Positions 6,929-14,262 of a stretch of 64,000 nucleotides of DNA are shown here, in pieces; positions within the stretch are counted from its first letter, which is position 1, and each line of letters begins with the position of its first letter. The translations under genes and the position numbers were made by a program. This DNA is from Pseudomonadota bacterium (GTDB lineage: Bacteria; Pseudomonadota; Gammaproteobacteria; Steroidobacterales; Steroidobacteraceae): assembly GCA_016705325.1 (NCBI GenBank), contig JADIYJ010000014.1, positions 66,750 through 130,749 of the forward strand, given 5' to 3'. The notes beneath the pieces are model-generated. The model did not search any database. It was not told where the DNA came from and worked only from the letters and a program-made list of their open reading frames with translations.

Positions 6929-8466
6929 ACAAGATCGTCAAGACCGTACTCGCCATCGCTGCAATCGCAGCCGCGTTTGCGGGCGGCGCCTACCTCGGGC
7001 GGGCTTCGAAGTCGGACATGGTGATCACCTCGTCCGCCGGCGGCGCGGAGTATTCCGGCGGGTTCAAGGCCGAAGGCGAGGCGGCCGAGAAAGTGAAAGC
7101 GGCCGCGAGTGCGGGTTCGCTCAAGTCCGTGGCGGGGCCCCCGGGCCCCCACTCCGTCGTCGTCAAGGACGGGGAGTCGATCCTGCAGGCCGTCAAGAAC
7201 GCGGAGCCCGGCACGACGATCCGCGTGATGCCCGGCACGTACTCCGAGACGGTCTACATCGACAAGGACAACATCCGGATCATCGGCGTGATCGAAGCGG
7301 GCCGCCGCCCGGTACTCGACGGCAAGAAGCAGCTCAACGACGCGATTCTCTATTCCGGCAACAACTTCGTCGTCGAGAACCTGGAGATCCGCAACTACAA
7401 GGGCAACGGCGTGATGGGCCAGGCCGGCAACAACTTCGAGATCCGCAACAACGTGATCGTCGACACCGGCGTCTACGGCATCTTCCCGCAGCTCGGGCAG
7501 AATGGCGTGGTCGAGCACAACGTCGTCTCAAAGATTGCCGACGCGGCAATCTACGTCGGCATGAGCGACAACGTCCACGTCGCGCACAACGAGGTGTTCG
7601 ACAGCGTGGCCGGCATCGAGATCGAGAACAGCCGCCACGCGATCGTCGAGAACAACTACGTGCACGACAACACTGGCGGCCTGCTGGCGTTCGTCACGCC
7701 GGGCCTGCCGATCAAGACCACGCAGGACGTGATCTTCCGGCACAATTTCGTCGTCGACAACAACACGAAGAATTTCGGCGCACCCGGCTCGACGGTGGCG
7801 GGCATCCCGTCCGGCACGGGCATCCTGGTCATGGCGGCGGACGACGTGGTGATCGAGGGCAACGTCATCTCGGGCAACAAGGTGGCGGGCGTCATCGTCA
7901 CCGACCACGGCCACGCGGCCAACATCACGGTCGACCCCGAGTCGGAACCCAACTCGGACCGCGTGCGGCTGCTCGACAACGTGATGCTCAACAACGGCTA
8001 CGAGACGATCCCGGAGGGCAAGGCGCTGCTGCTGGCCGAGGGCAAGGGCGGGAAGAACCTCGACATCATCCGGGTCGGCCCCAGTCCGGGCAGCTGCATC
8101 GTCAACCGGCACCAGTACGTCACGGCCGGTGTCGGCGATTTCGGCGAGTGCGACTTCACGCACACCGCCAACGTCTCGACCTACCTGCTGCCGCCGGTGC
8201 CGCCGCGCACGATCGACATCACGGAGCGCGGCAAGGTCGCATTCCTCGGTATCTGCAGCGGCTGCCACATCTACAACGGCCGGATGATCGGGCCGCCGGT
8301 GCAGGTGATCCAGGCGCTCTACCTCGACAACCCGCAGGGGCTCGCCGACTACATCGCGAAGCCCGTCAAGAAGCGGCCGGACTACCCGGAAATGCCGCCG
8401 CAGGACTACCTCGATCCGGAGACGCGCCTGGCGGTCGCGAAGTACATGCTTGCCGTCAAGAACTGA
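6925..8466 (+). CDS. Parallel beta-helix protein fused to a C-terminal cytochrome c domain
   Basis: A 513-residue exported protein. Residues 5-25 form a signal peptide or anchor. Residues about 75-400 are a right-handed parallel beta-helix: the opening GESILQAVKNAEPGTTIRV and repeated turns rich in V/I-x-N-N are typical of this fold, as in carbohydrate-active and NosD-like proteins. The C-terminal 80 residues hold one heme motif, CSGCH at about residue 444, with methionines in GRMIGPP and PEMPPQ as axial ligand candidates. I recall a described family of bacterial beta-helix proteins of unknown function that pair with cytochrome-like partners; this gene resembles that family and here carries its own heme. 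It shares ATGA with the MauG-like gene and precedes a TonB receptor. Binding or oxidising an extracytoplasmic substrate is inference. Confidence 0.85.
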   Translation: MNKIVKTVLAIAAIAAAFAGGAYLGRASKSDMVITSSAGGAEYSGGFKAEGEAAEKVKAAASAGSLKSVAGPPGPHSVVVKDGESILQAVKNAEPGTTIRVMPGTYSETVYIDKDNIRIIGVIEAGRRPVLDGKKQLNDAILYSGNNFVVENLEIRNYKGNGVMGQAGNNFEIRNNVIVDTGVYGIFPQLGQNGVVEHNVVSKIADAAIYVGMSDNVHVAHNEVFDSVAGIEIENSRHAIVENNYVHDNTGGLLAFVTPGLPIKTTQDVIFRHNFVVDNNTKNFGAPGSTVAGIPSGTGILVMAADDVVIEGNVISGNKVAGVIVTDHGHAANITVDPESEPNSDRVRLLDNVMLNNGYETIPEGKALLLAEGKGGKNLDIIRVGPSPGSCIVNRHQYVTAGVGDFGECDFTHTANVSTYLLPPVPPRTIDITERGKVAFLGICSGCHIYNGRMIGPPVQVIQALYLDNPQGLADYIAKPVKKRPDYPEMPPQDYLDPETRLAVAKYMLAVKN

Positions 8467-8505
8467 ACCGACTGCAACAAGATGAAAAACTCATTGGGGG
8501 ATTCG

Positions 8506-10947
8506 ATGATGCAACGCAATCGCAAGCTGACGCGCGCCATCGCGGCCGTACTCGCCAGCAACGCCGCATTCGCGGCGCTCGTCGCACCGCGACCGGTCGT
8601 CGCTCAGGACGCAGCGGCGGTCTCGTCCACGCTCGAAGTAGTCGTGGTCACCGCACAGCGGCGCGAGCAGGCGCTGCAGGACGTGCCGATCGCGATTCAG
8701 GTCGTCGGCAACGATCTGCTGAACGACGTGGCGGCCGAGGACATGGGCGACCTGAACGGTTTCGTGCCCGGCCTGGTCGTCTCGAGCGACAGCCCGACGC
8801 AACCGAAGTACCAGATCCGCGGTGTCCAGACCAGCGACTTCGGGGTCGGCACGGATTCGGCGGTCGGCGTCTATGTCGACGGCGTCTATTCGGCCCGGTC
8901 CGGGTCGTCGCTGCTCGCGTTCAACGACATCGAGCGCATCGAAGTGCTGAAGGGACCGCAAGGCACGCTGTTCGGTCGCAACAGCGCGGCAGGCGCCGTG
9001 TCGATCGTGACGCGCCAGCCGGTGCATGAATTCGACGGGTTGGTGAAAGTGCGCCTCGGCGAGAACAACAAGCGGCGGATCGACGGCATGGTCAACGTGC
9101 CGCTCAGCGATACCGTTGCGCTGCGCGTGAATGGCGTCTGGAACCAGAGCGACGGCTGGGTGGAGGATGCCGCGACGGGCAAGGACCTCTGGCCGGAGGA
9201 AAACTGGGCCATGCGTGCCGCGCTCAAGTGGGATATCACCGAGGAGACGTCGGCCACGCTGACCTGGGACCATGACCAGATCGACCAGCTCGCGCGTCCT
9301 GCGATCGGCCTGGTCGCGCTCGGCGCCAGCGACACGAGCGTGCCGTTCCCGCCGGATCCCGCGACCTACCTCGATCCGCTCAAGGCGCCGGTCTACAACG
9401 ACGTCATCGGCAATGAGGAATCGCGCAAGCTCGATGGCTTGACGTTGTTCATCGACCACGCGTTCGGCTGGGCGGACTTCCGTTCGACCACCGCGTGGCG
9501 GACGTTCGAGACGGTCAACCGCGAGGACGAAGACGGCACCAACCGCATAGCGCTGTATTTCGACACGGCCAACGTCGAGGACAACACGAGCTTCTACCAG
9601 GAGTTCAAGCTCTCCGGCCAGAGCGACGCCGTCGACTGGGTGGCAGGCGTGAGTTACTACTCGGAGGACGCGAAGCAGGCGAGCGACACGCACGCTTTCA
9701 CCGACAGCATCGACACCGTGCTGCGCAACCTCGGGCTCGTCGGCACGCCCGACGGCACGCTGTTCGGTTTTACCAGCGACGTGCTCGCCGCCTACCAGAT
9801 TCCGCTGACGATGCGCGGGCTGCCGTGGCGCGAGGTGATGAACAACGAGGGCACGTTCGAGGCGACGGCGCTGTTCGGTGACGTGATCTGGCACGCGACC
9901 GACCGCATGAACGTCACGTTCGGCCTGCGCTACACCCACGACGAGAAGGAGTTCAGCTGGCTGAACGGTCCGCGGCAGGCGCCGGAACTGGACGCGACCG
10001 TCGCAGCCCTGGAGGCCGGCGGATTCTTTGCCGATCCCGCATGGCCGATCCCGCCGGAGGCCTACAACTTCGACGTCGTGTTTGCCTTCCCGCCAATCAA
10101 CGGGCAGACGATCGAGGGGCAGAAGGTGAAGTTGAAGGACTCGTGGGACGACATCAGCCCGCGCCTGGTGCTCGACTACAGGGTGACGCCGGACGTGATG
10201 GTGTTCGGGTCGCTGGCCAAGGGTTACAAGGCCGGCGGCTTCAACAGCGTGCAACCGCTGTCCCGGTTCGACAACGAGGACGTCTGGAACGTCGAGGGCG
10301 GCGTGAAGAGCCTGTTCGCGGACATCGGCCTGATCGTCAACGCCTCGGTCTTCTACTACGTCTACTACGACAAGCAGTCGATCTCGCTCGAGTGCCCCGC
10401 GGGCGAGGTCTGCCGGTACCTGATCGATTCCAGCGACGACGAGGCCTACGGTCTCGACGTCGATGCACGCTGGCAGCCGGTGGACGCGCTGACGCTGACG
10501 GCCAACCTCGCCTACATCGACGCCACCTACAAGGACTACGTCACGCCAGGCGGCATCGACCTCTCGGGCGAGCCGACCGGTGAACCGCGCTGGTCGTCGT
10601 CGCTGGGCGCCAGTTACGTCTGGTCGTTCGGCACCTACGGCAAGCTCGACCTGTCGGCGATGTATGCCTACCGCGGTGAAACGCGCTGCAATGCGGATTC
10701 GCAGTTGCAGGGCACCTGCCAGACCAGCCCGAACTTCCAGGTGGGCGAGGCGACGAATCGCACCGACCTGCGACTGGCGTGGTCCAGTGCCGACGATCGC
10801 TACGGCGCGGCAGTGTTCGTGACCAACGTGTTCGACGACCAGTACGTGAGCGGCGTGAACAACATCACGGCTAACACGTTCGGCACGCCGTTCGCGTCGA
10901 TCTCGGAGCCCCGTGCCTGGGGCGTCGATTTCCGGGTCGGGTTCTGA
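8506..10947 (+). CDS. TonB-dependent outer-membrane receptor
   Basis: An outer-membrane ligand-gated transporter of about 813 residues. A signal peptide covers about residues 1-35 and ends near VVAQDA. The segment LEVVVVTAQRREQALQDVPI resembles the TonB-box and plug entry of the large FecA/CirA-like class common in sphingomonads and marine gammaproteobacteria. The plug carries VYVDGVYSARSG and IEVLKGPQGTLFGRNSAAGA. The 22-strand barrel follows and ends with DFRVGF, the terminal-aromatic signal for outer-membrane insertion. GGGGGA at 8495-8500 lies five bases before ATG 8506, so I prefer this to ATG 8482. Only 39 bases separate it from the beta-helix gene. Its substrate is unknown; the operon context argues for an organic compound rather than only iron chelates. 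Confidence 0.93.
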   Translation: MMQRNRKLTRAIAAVLASNAAFAALVAPRPVVAQDAAAVSSTLEVVVVTAQRREQALQDVPIAIQVVGNDLLNDVAAEDMGDLNGFVPGLVVSSDSPTQPKYQIRGVQTSDFGVGTDSAVGVYVDGVYSARSGSSLLAFNDIERIEVLKGPQGTLFGRNSAAGAVSIVTRQPVHEFDGLVKVRLGENNKRRIDGMVNVPLSDTVALRVNGVWNQSDGWVEDAATGKDLWPEENWAMRAALKWDITEETSATLTWDHDQIDQLARPAIGLVALGASDTSVPFPPDPATYLDPLKAPVYNDVIGNEESRKLDGLTLFIDHAFGWADFRSTTAWRTFETVNREDEDGTNRIALYFDTANVEDNTSFYQEFKLSGQSDAVDWVAGVSYYSEDAKQASDTHAFTDSIDTVLRNLGLVGTPDGTLFGFTSDVLAAYQIPLTMRGLPWREVMNNEGTFEATALFGDVIWHATDRMNVTFGLRYTHDEKEFSWLNGPRQAPELDATVAALEAGGFFADPAWPIPPEAYNFDVVFAFPPINGQTIEGQKVKLKDSWDDISPRLVLDYRVTPDVMVFGSLAKGYKAGGFNSVQPLSRFDNEDVWNVEGGVKSLFADIGLIVNASVFYYVYYDKQSISLECPAGEVCRYLIDSSDDEAYGLDVDARWQPVDALTLTANLAYIDATYKDYVTPGGIDLSGEPTGEPRWSSSLGASYVWSFGTYGKLDLSAMYAYRGETRCNADSQLQGTCQTSPNFQVGEATNRTDLRLAWSSADDRYGAAVFVTNVFDDQYVSGVNNITANTFGTPFASISEPRAWGVDFRVGF

Positions 10948-10965
10948 CGTCAATTTGCGGCGACG

Positions 10966-10989
10966 CAGCATGGCCATTGACCCATGCTG
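10966..10989. terminator. Hairpin after the TonB receptor
   Basis: CAGCATGG (10966-10973) pairs perfectly with CCATGCTG (10982-10989) across an eight-base loop, 18 bases after the receptor stop. There is no T run behind it, so it is at best a weak or factor-dependent terminator. The rest of 10990-11210 holds no gene I can support; it contains the left flank of the transposase, including TGTAGCCATG at 11149-11158, repeated at 11204-11213. Confidence 0.4.
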
Positions 10990-11210
10990 TCTGGCGGTTC
11001 GTACGTCGGCAGGTCGATTTTTGGTCCGATTTGACCACGAGGGGGGGATCTAAACGGGAGTTCTACCCCACCGTGTTGAACTGAGATGGCCGAAGTGGCT
11101 GGAATCGCTGGGTTTCAGTGCCGGTGTGCGGCCTGGAGCGCTGCATAGTGTAGCCATGTAACTGTCGTTTGCAGGTTGATTTATGGTGCGGGGATTGGCA
11201 TCATGTAGCC

Positions 11211-12917
11211 ATGCACATTGACGGCGTGCCGAACCGCACTTCCCGGCCCACCTACCTGCTGCGCGAGTCCTATCGCGAGGGCAAGAAGGTGCGCAAACGC
11301 ACGCTGGCCAATCTCTCGGCGCTCTCCGATGAGCAGATCGATGCCATCCGCGCGGTGCTCGCGGGGCAGAGCGTGCGCCCGGTGGAGGAACTGTGGCAGA
11401 CCACCCGATCGCGCGCCCACGGCGCGGTGCAAGCCGTGCGTGTAGCCATGCAGAGGCTGGGCTTCGAGTCCCTGCTCGGCTCTCGCCCGAGCCCGCAGCG
11501 TGATGCGGTCTGTGCGATGGTGGCGGCGCGGATCGTGGCGCCGCACACGAAGCTGGCGACCACGCGCTGGTGGCATACGAACACGCTGGCCGAAGAGTAC
11601 GGTGTGCTCGAGACGGATGAGACGGACCTGTATGCGGCGATGGACTGGCTTTTGGAGCGGCAGGGGCCGATCCAGAAGAAGCTCGCCGCGCGGCATCTGT
11701 CCGAGGGGTCGCTCGCGCTGTACGACCTCAGTTCGAGTTACTTCGAGGGGAGTTGTTGTCCGCTGGCCAAGATCGGCTACAGCCGCGACGGCAAGCGCAA
11801 CACCCCACAGGTCAACTATGGACTGCTCACGACGCGTGCCGGCTGTCCGGTGGCGATCTCGGTGTACGCGGGCAACACGGCCGATGCGAGCACGCTGATG
11901 CCGCAGGTCGATCAGCTGCGCCGGGACTTTGGCCTCGAGCGTCTGGTGCTCATCGGCGATCGGGGGATGATCTCGCACAAAGCCATCGACACGTTGCGCA
12001 CCCTGGACGGCCTCGCCTGGATCACGGCGCTGAAGAGCTCCCAGATCCGCGCGCTGGTGCAAGGCGGCACACTGCAGCTGGGCCTGTTCGATCAGCGCAA
12101 TCTCTTCGAGTGCTCGCATCCGGACTTTCCCGGCGAACGACTGATGGCGTGTCGTAATGTTGAGCTTGGCAAGCTACGCGCGCATAAGCGCGAGGCGCTG
12201 CTGGTAGCGACCGAGAAAGAACTGGAGAAGATCCGCGCCCGCATCGACAACGGCTCACTCACCGGCCGCGACAAAATCGGCGTCAAGGTCGGCCAGGTAC
12301 TCAACAAGTACAAAGTCGGCAAACATTTTGCGCTCACCATCGAGGACTCTGGCTTCCAGTTCCAGCGGCTGCAGCCCCAGATCGCCGCCGAAGCGGCGCT
12401 CGATGGGTTGTACGTGATCCGCACCAGCGTCCCGAAAGAACAGATGAGCTCAGCCGAGGCGGTGCTCAATTACAAAGCGCTCGCCGAGGTGGAGAGAGCG
12501 TTCCGCTCCATGAAAACCATCGATCTGCACGTGCGTCCCATCCACCACCATCTGGAAACCCGCGTGCGGGCGCACATCTTCCTGTGCATGCTCGCCTACT
12601 ATGTCGAGTGGCACATGCGCGAGGCGTGGCGCGAGCTGCTGTTTGCGGACCAGGACCTTGAGCGCAAGAAGCATCGCGACCCGGTCGCCGCTGCCAAGCG
12701 CTCCGACGCCGCGCTGGCGAAAGTCGCCACCCGTACCCTCAAAGACGGCTCACCCGTGCACAGTTTCCGCACGCTGCTCGAGGACCTCTCCACCATCGTG
12801 CGCAACACCTGCGAGGCACGCTTCGGTCAGCGCAGCGGTTCGAGCTTCCAGATGACCACCACACCCAATCCGGCACAACAGCGAGCGTTGCAGTTGCTCC
12901 AAGCCATCACCGTGTAG
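11211..12917 (+). CDS. IS1634-family transposase
   Basis: A 568-residue DDE transposase of the IS1634 type. It begins HIDGVPNRTSRPTYLLRES, the usual N-terminus, so ATG 11211 is preferred to 11169. Catalytic-core blocks seen are LYDLSSSYFEG (first Asp), LIGDRGMIS (second Asp) and NYKALAEVERAFRSMKT (Glu with the Y-x2-R-like and Lys context). The frame is intact, so the element may still be active. TGTAGCCATG occurs at 11149 and 11204 and a near copy, TGTAGCCA, at 12913 over the stop codon; these flank the gene, but I could not identify convincing terminal inverted repeats or a target duplication, so element ends are not given. A damaged relative lies at 22.2-22.7 kb. Confidence 0.9.
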   Translation: MHIDGVPNRTSRPTYLLRESYREGKKVRKRTLANLSALSDEQIDAIRAVLAGQSVRPVEELWQTTRSRAHGAVQAVRVAMQRLGFESLLGSRPSPQRDAVCAMVAARIVAPHTKLATTRWWHTNTLAEEYGVLETDETDLYAAMDWLLERQGPIQKKLAARHLSEGSLALYDLSSSYFEGSCCPLAKIGYSRDGKRNTPQVNYGLLTTRAGCPVAISVYAGNTADASTLMPQVDQLRRDFGLERLVLIGDRGMISHKAIDTLRTLDGLAWITALKSSQIRALVQGGTLQLGLFDQRNLFECSHPDFPGERLMACRNVELGKLRAHKREALLVATEKELEKIRARIDNGSLTGRDKIGVKVGQVLNKYKVGKHFALTIEDSGFQFQRLQPQIAAEAALDGLYVIRTSVPKEQMSSAEAVLNYKALAEVERAFRSMKTIDLHVRPIHHHLETRVRAHIFLCMLAYYVEWHMREAWRELLFADQDLERKKHRDPVAAAKRSDAALAKVATRTLKDGSPVHSFRTLLEDLSTIVRNTCEARFGQRSGSSFQMTTTPNPAQQRALQLLQAITV

Positions 12918-12996
12918 CCACACGCGCGACCGCCCATCATGCTGCAAATCCCTGTTCTACCGACGAATCTCTTTCACTCGGCCGAAGAACTCCCGA

Positions 12997-13371
12997 CTAG
13001 ACGACGGTAACGATGTCGCCGTAGTGGGCCAGGGCGGCATCGTTCGTCACAAGGCGCATCGGCTCGATGAGGGCCTGGGCGATCAGCAGGCGATCAAACG
13101 GGTCACGGTGGACCGGCGGTAGGTTCACGACGCGCGCAGCGTGGGCCCCCGTGACGGGCAATTCCAGGAACCCGGCGGGCTCGAGCGCCGCAAGCACTTC
13201 GCGCGGGTCCGCCGACAACTTGCCGAGCGCCGCCTTGATACTGATCTCCCAGATCGATGCGGCGCTGACATACACATTGGCGTCGTTGATGAGCTTGCGT
13301 GCCGCGGCAGGAAGCTTCGACGGCGCGCCGAGTGCCCAGAGCAGCAGGTGCGTGTCGAGCAGGACGCGCAA
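12997..13371 (-). CDS. vapC: VapC-type PIN-domain toxin
   Basis: A 124-residue PIN-domain ribonuclease, the toxin of a type II toxin-antitoxin pair. Acidic residues expected at the metal site are visible: D in VLLDTHLLLWAL, E in SIWEISIK, and D in HRDPFDRLLIAQA and LVTNDAAL. It starts two bases after the antitoxin stop on the same strand, the usual antitoxin-first order. Its stop is 80 bases from the transposase stop, with which it converges, so the pair survived the nearby insertion. VapC targets are usually initiator tRNA or rRNA, but the target here cannot be inferred. Confidence 0.92.
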   Translation of the reverse strand: MRVLLDTHLLLWALGAPSKLPAAARKLINDANVYVSAASIWEISIKAALGKLSADPREVLAALEPAGFLELPVTGAHAARVVNLPPVHRDPFDRLLIAQALIEPMRLVTNDAALAHYGDIVTVV

Positions 13372-13373
13372 CG

Positions 13374-13613
13374 TCAGCGACCCTCGAACTCTGCCAGCAC
13401 TTCCGGCGGCAGCGGGGCGTTGAAGTCGCCCGGCACCTTGATGCGTCCCTTCAGCCCGCCCAGCTTCTTCGGCCGCACGCTGGTCTCGAGCGGCACCAGG
13501 CGCGCCACGGGCTTGCCGGCCTTGGCGATGACGACTTCGGCGCCCGCCGCCACCTCGTCCAGGATGCGGGAGAGGTGCGTCTTGGCCTGGTGGATATTGA
13601 CGATCGTGCTCAT
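13374..13613 (-). CDS. Phd/YefM-family antitoxin
   Basis: A 79-residue antitoxin. The N-terminal fold is typical: STIVNIHQAKTHLSRILDEV followed by GAEVVIAKAGKPVARLVPL. This part binds DNA and represses the operon, while the C-terminal tail (PPEVLAEFEGR) would thread over the toxin. It is immediately upstream of the VapC-type gene. There is no clear ribosome-binding site before the ATG. Repeated AACTTAGT sequences lie directly upstream and are the likely operator. Confidence 0.92.
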   Translation of the reverse strand: MSTIVNIHQAKTHLSRILDEVAAGAEVVIAKAGKPVARLVPLETSVRPKKLGGLKGRIKVPGDFNAPLPPEVLAEFEGR

Positions 13614-13626
13614 GGGTGGGCTGGGT

Positions 13627-13649
13627 AACTTAGTTCAACTTAGTCTAAG
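13627..13649. promoter_or_regulatory. Putative antitoxin operator repeats
   Basis: AACTTAGT occurs at 13627-13634 and again at 13637-13644, exactly one helical turn apart, and CTTAG-T-CTAAG (13639-13649) forms a small inverted repeat. The block is 14 bases upstream of the Phd-type antitoxin start, where autoregulatory sites of such operons normally lie. Confidence 0.5.
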
Positions 13650-13760
13650 CACTGGGCGCCCGGGTGGCAAGCCGGGCCCGCTGCGGACACTTGGCTACAA
13701 CCAGGGGTCCTTAATCGATTGGCAACGGCAGCTACGCACTGGTCCATTAGGTGCGTGGCT

Positions 13761-13785
13761 GATCATAGCACTTGGTGCTATGATC
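13761..13785. promoter_or_regulatory. Perfect 11-bp inverted repeat, operator of the RelE/XRE pair
   Basis: GATCATAGCAC (13761-13771) and GTGCTATGATC (13775-13785) are exact reverse complements separated by TTG. The repeat ends five bases before the GTG of the truncated toxin, the expected place for an autorepressor site bound by the XRE antitoxin. It is fully intact although the toxin is destroyed. Confidence 0.75.
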
Positions 13786-13790
13786 GCTCC

Positions 13791-13878
13791 GTGCGTAGAG
13801 TCTTCAAGACCCGAACGTTCGGTCGCCGAGGGCGAATTGATGGAGATCTGTCGTGAAGAAAAGCCGCCTGCTCAGTGA
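13791..13878 (+). pseudogene. RelE/HigB-type toxin with the centre deleted
   Basis: The GTG at 13791 opens a frame reading MRRVFKTRTFGRR, the typical N-terminus of RelE/HigB-like toxins (MR-FKT-xF). It stops after 21 residues. In the next frame the sequence reads VAEGELMEICREEKPPAQ and stops at 13878; GEL-E- near the end is the normal C-terminal signature of these toxins. Both ends of a roughly 110-residue toxin are therefore present, but about 80 residues between them are gone and the junction near 13823-13830 is out of frame. The remnant C-terminus overlaps the antitoxin start, as expected for an intact toxin-first operon. Confidence 0.65.
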
Positions 13879-14161
13879 AATGCACGAAACCGCGCGCGGG
13901 CTGGCTCGCGCCGGTGCGATCGACAAGCAGACGCTCCGGGACCTGGACGCGCTGTGCCTGCCGCCGGTACGCGATTTGTCGGCCAGGCAAATCCGGGCGA
14001 TTCGCAACCGCACACACATGAGTCAGGCAGTGTTTGCGGCGGTGCTCAACACCAGCGTGTCGACCGTGCAGAAGTGGGAGATCGGGGAGAAGCGACCAAG
14101 TGGGCCGTCGCTCAAGCTGCTGAACGTGATCGAACGCAAGGGAGTCGAGGCTCTAGCCTGA
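13853..14161 (+). CDS. XRE-family antitoxin, orphaned
   Basis: A 102-residue HigA/NadS-like antitoxin with a C-terminal helix-turn-helix. RDLSARQIRAIRNRTHMSQ leads into the helix pair FAAVLNTSVSTVQKWEIG, the classic XRE recognition segment, and ends with KRPSGPSLKLLNVIE. The start is GTG 13853, inside the remnant of the toxin. Because the toxin has lost its centre, this gene has no functional partner here; its operator at 13761-13785 is intact, so it may persist as a regulator or as an anti-addiction protein against related toxins. It converges with the PQQ dehydrogenase gene. Confidence 0.88.
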   Translation: MKKSRLLSEMHETARGLARAGAIDKQTLRDLDALCLPPVRDLSARQIRAIRNRTHMSQAVFAAVLNTSVSTVQKWEIGEKRPSGPSLKLLNVIERKGVEALA

Positions 14162-14170
14162 ATCGAGGTC

Positions 14171-14199
14171 GTCCCGGTGGGCCACGTCAGTGCCGGGAC
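14171..14199. terminator. Hairpin between convergent genes
   Basis: GTCCCGG (14171-14177) pairs with CCGGGAC (14193-14199) in the short gap between the XRE antitoxin stop and the convergent PQQ dehydrogenase stop. No T run follows on either strand, so termination is only suggested by position and symmetry. Confidence 0.35.
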
Positions 14200-14262
14200 G
14201 TACCCACTATCCAGGGCGTGCCCGACCGGGTGAGTCGTCACCGGCCCCACCCATTGGAGCCG

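Noticed and set aside
8491..10977. 828-codon open frame on the minus strand across the TonB receptor
   Set aside because: It mirrors the receptor codons, is Arg/Val/Asp/His-rich and shows no domain; the receptor is clearly the real gene.
11085..11115. tRNA-Ser-like D-arm sequence (GATGGCCGAAGTGGCTGGAATCG)
   Set aside because: No acceptor pairing, anticodon arm or T arm follows; it lies in the transposase flank and is probably coincidence.
11060..12961. GTTCTACC at 11060-11067 and 12954-12961 as a target-site duplication around the transposase
   Set aside because: The copies are not next to inverted repeats, and eight bases can match by chance in this GC-rich sequence.
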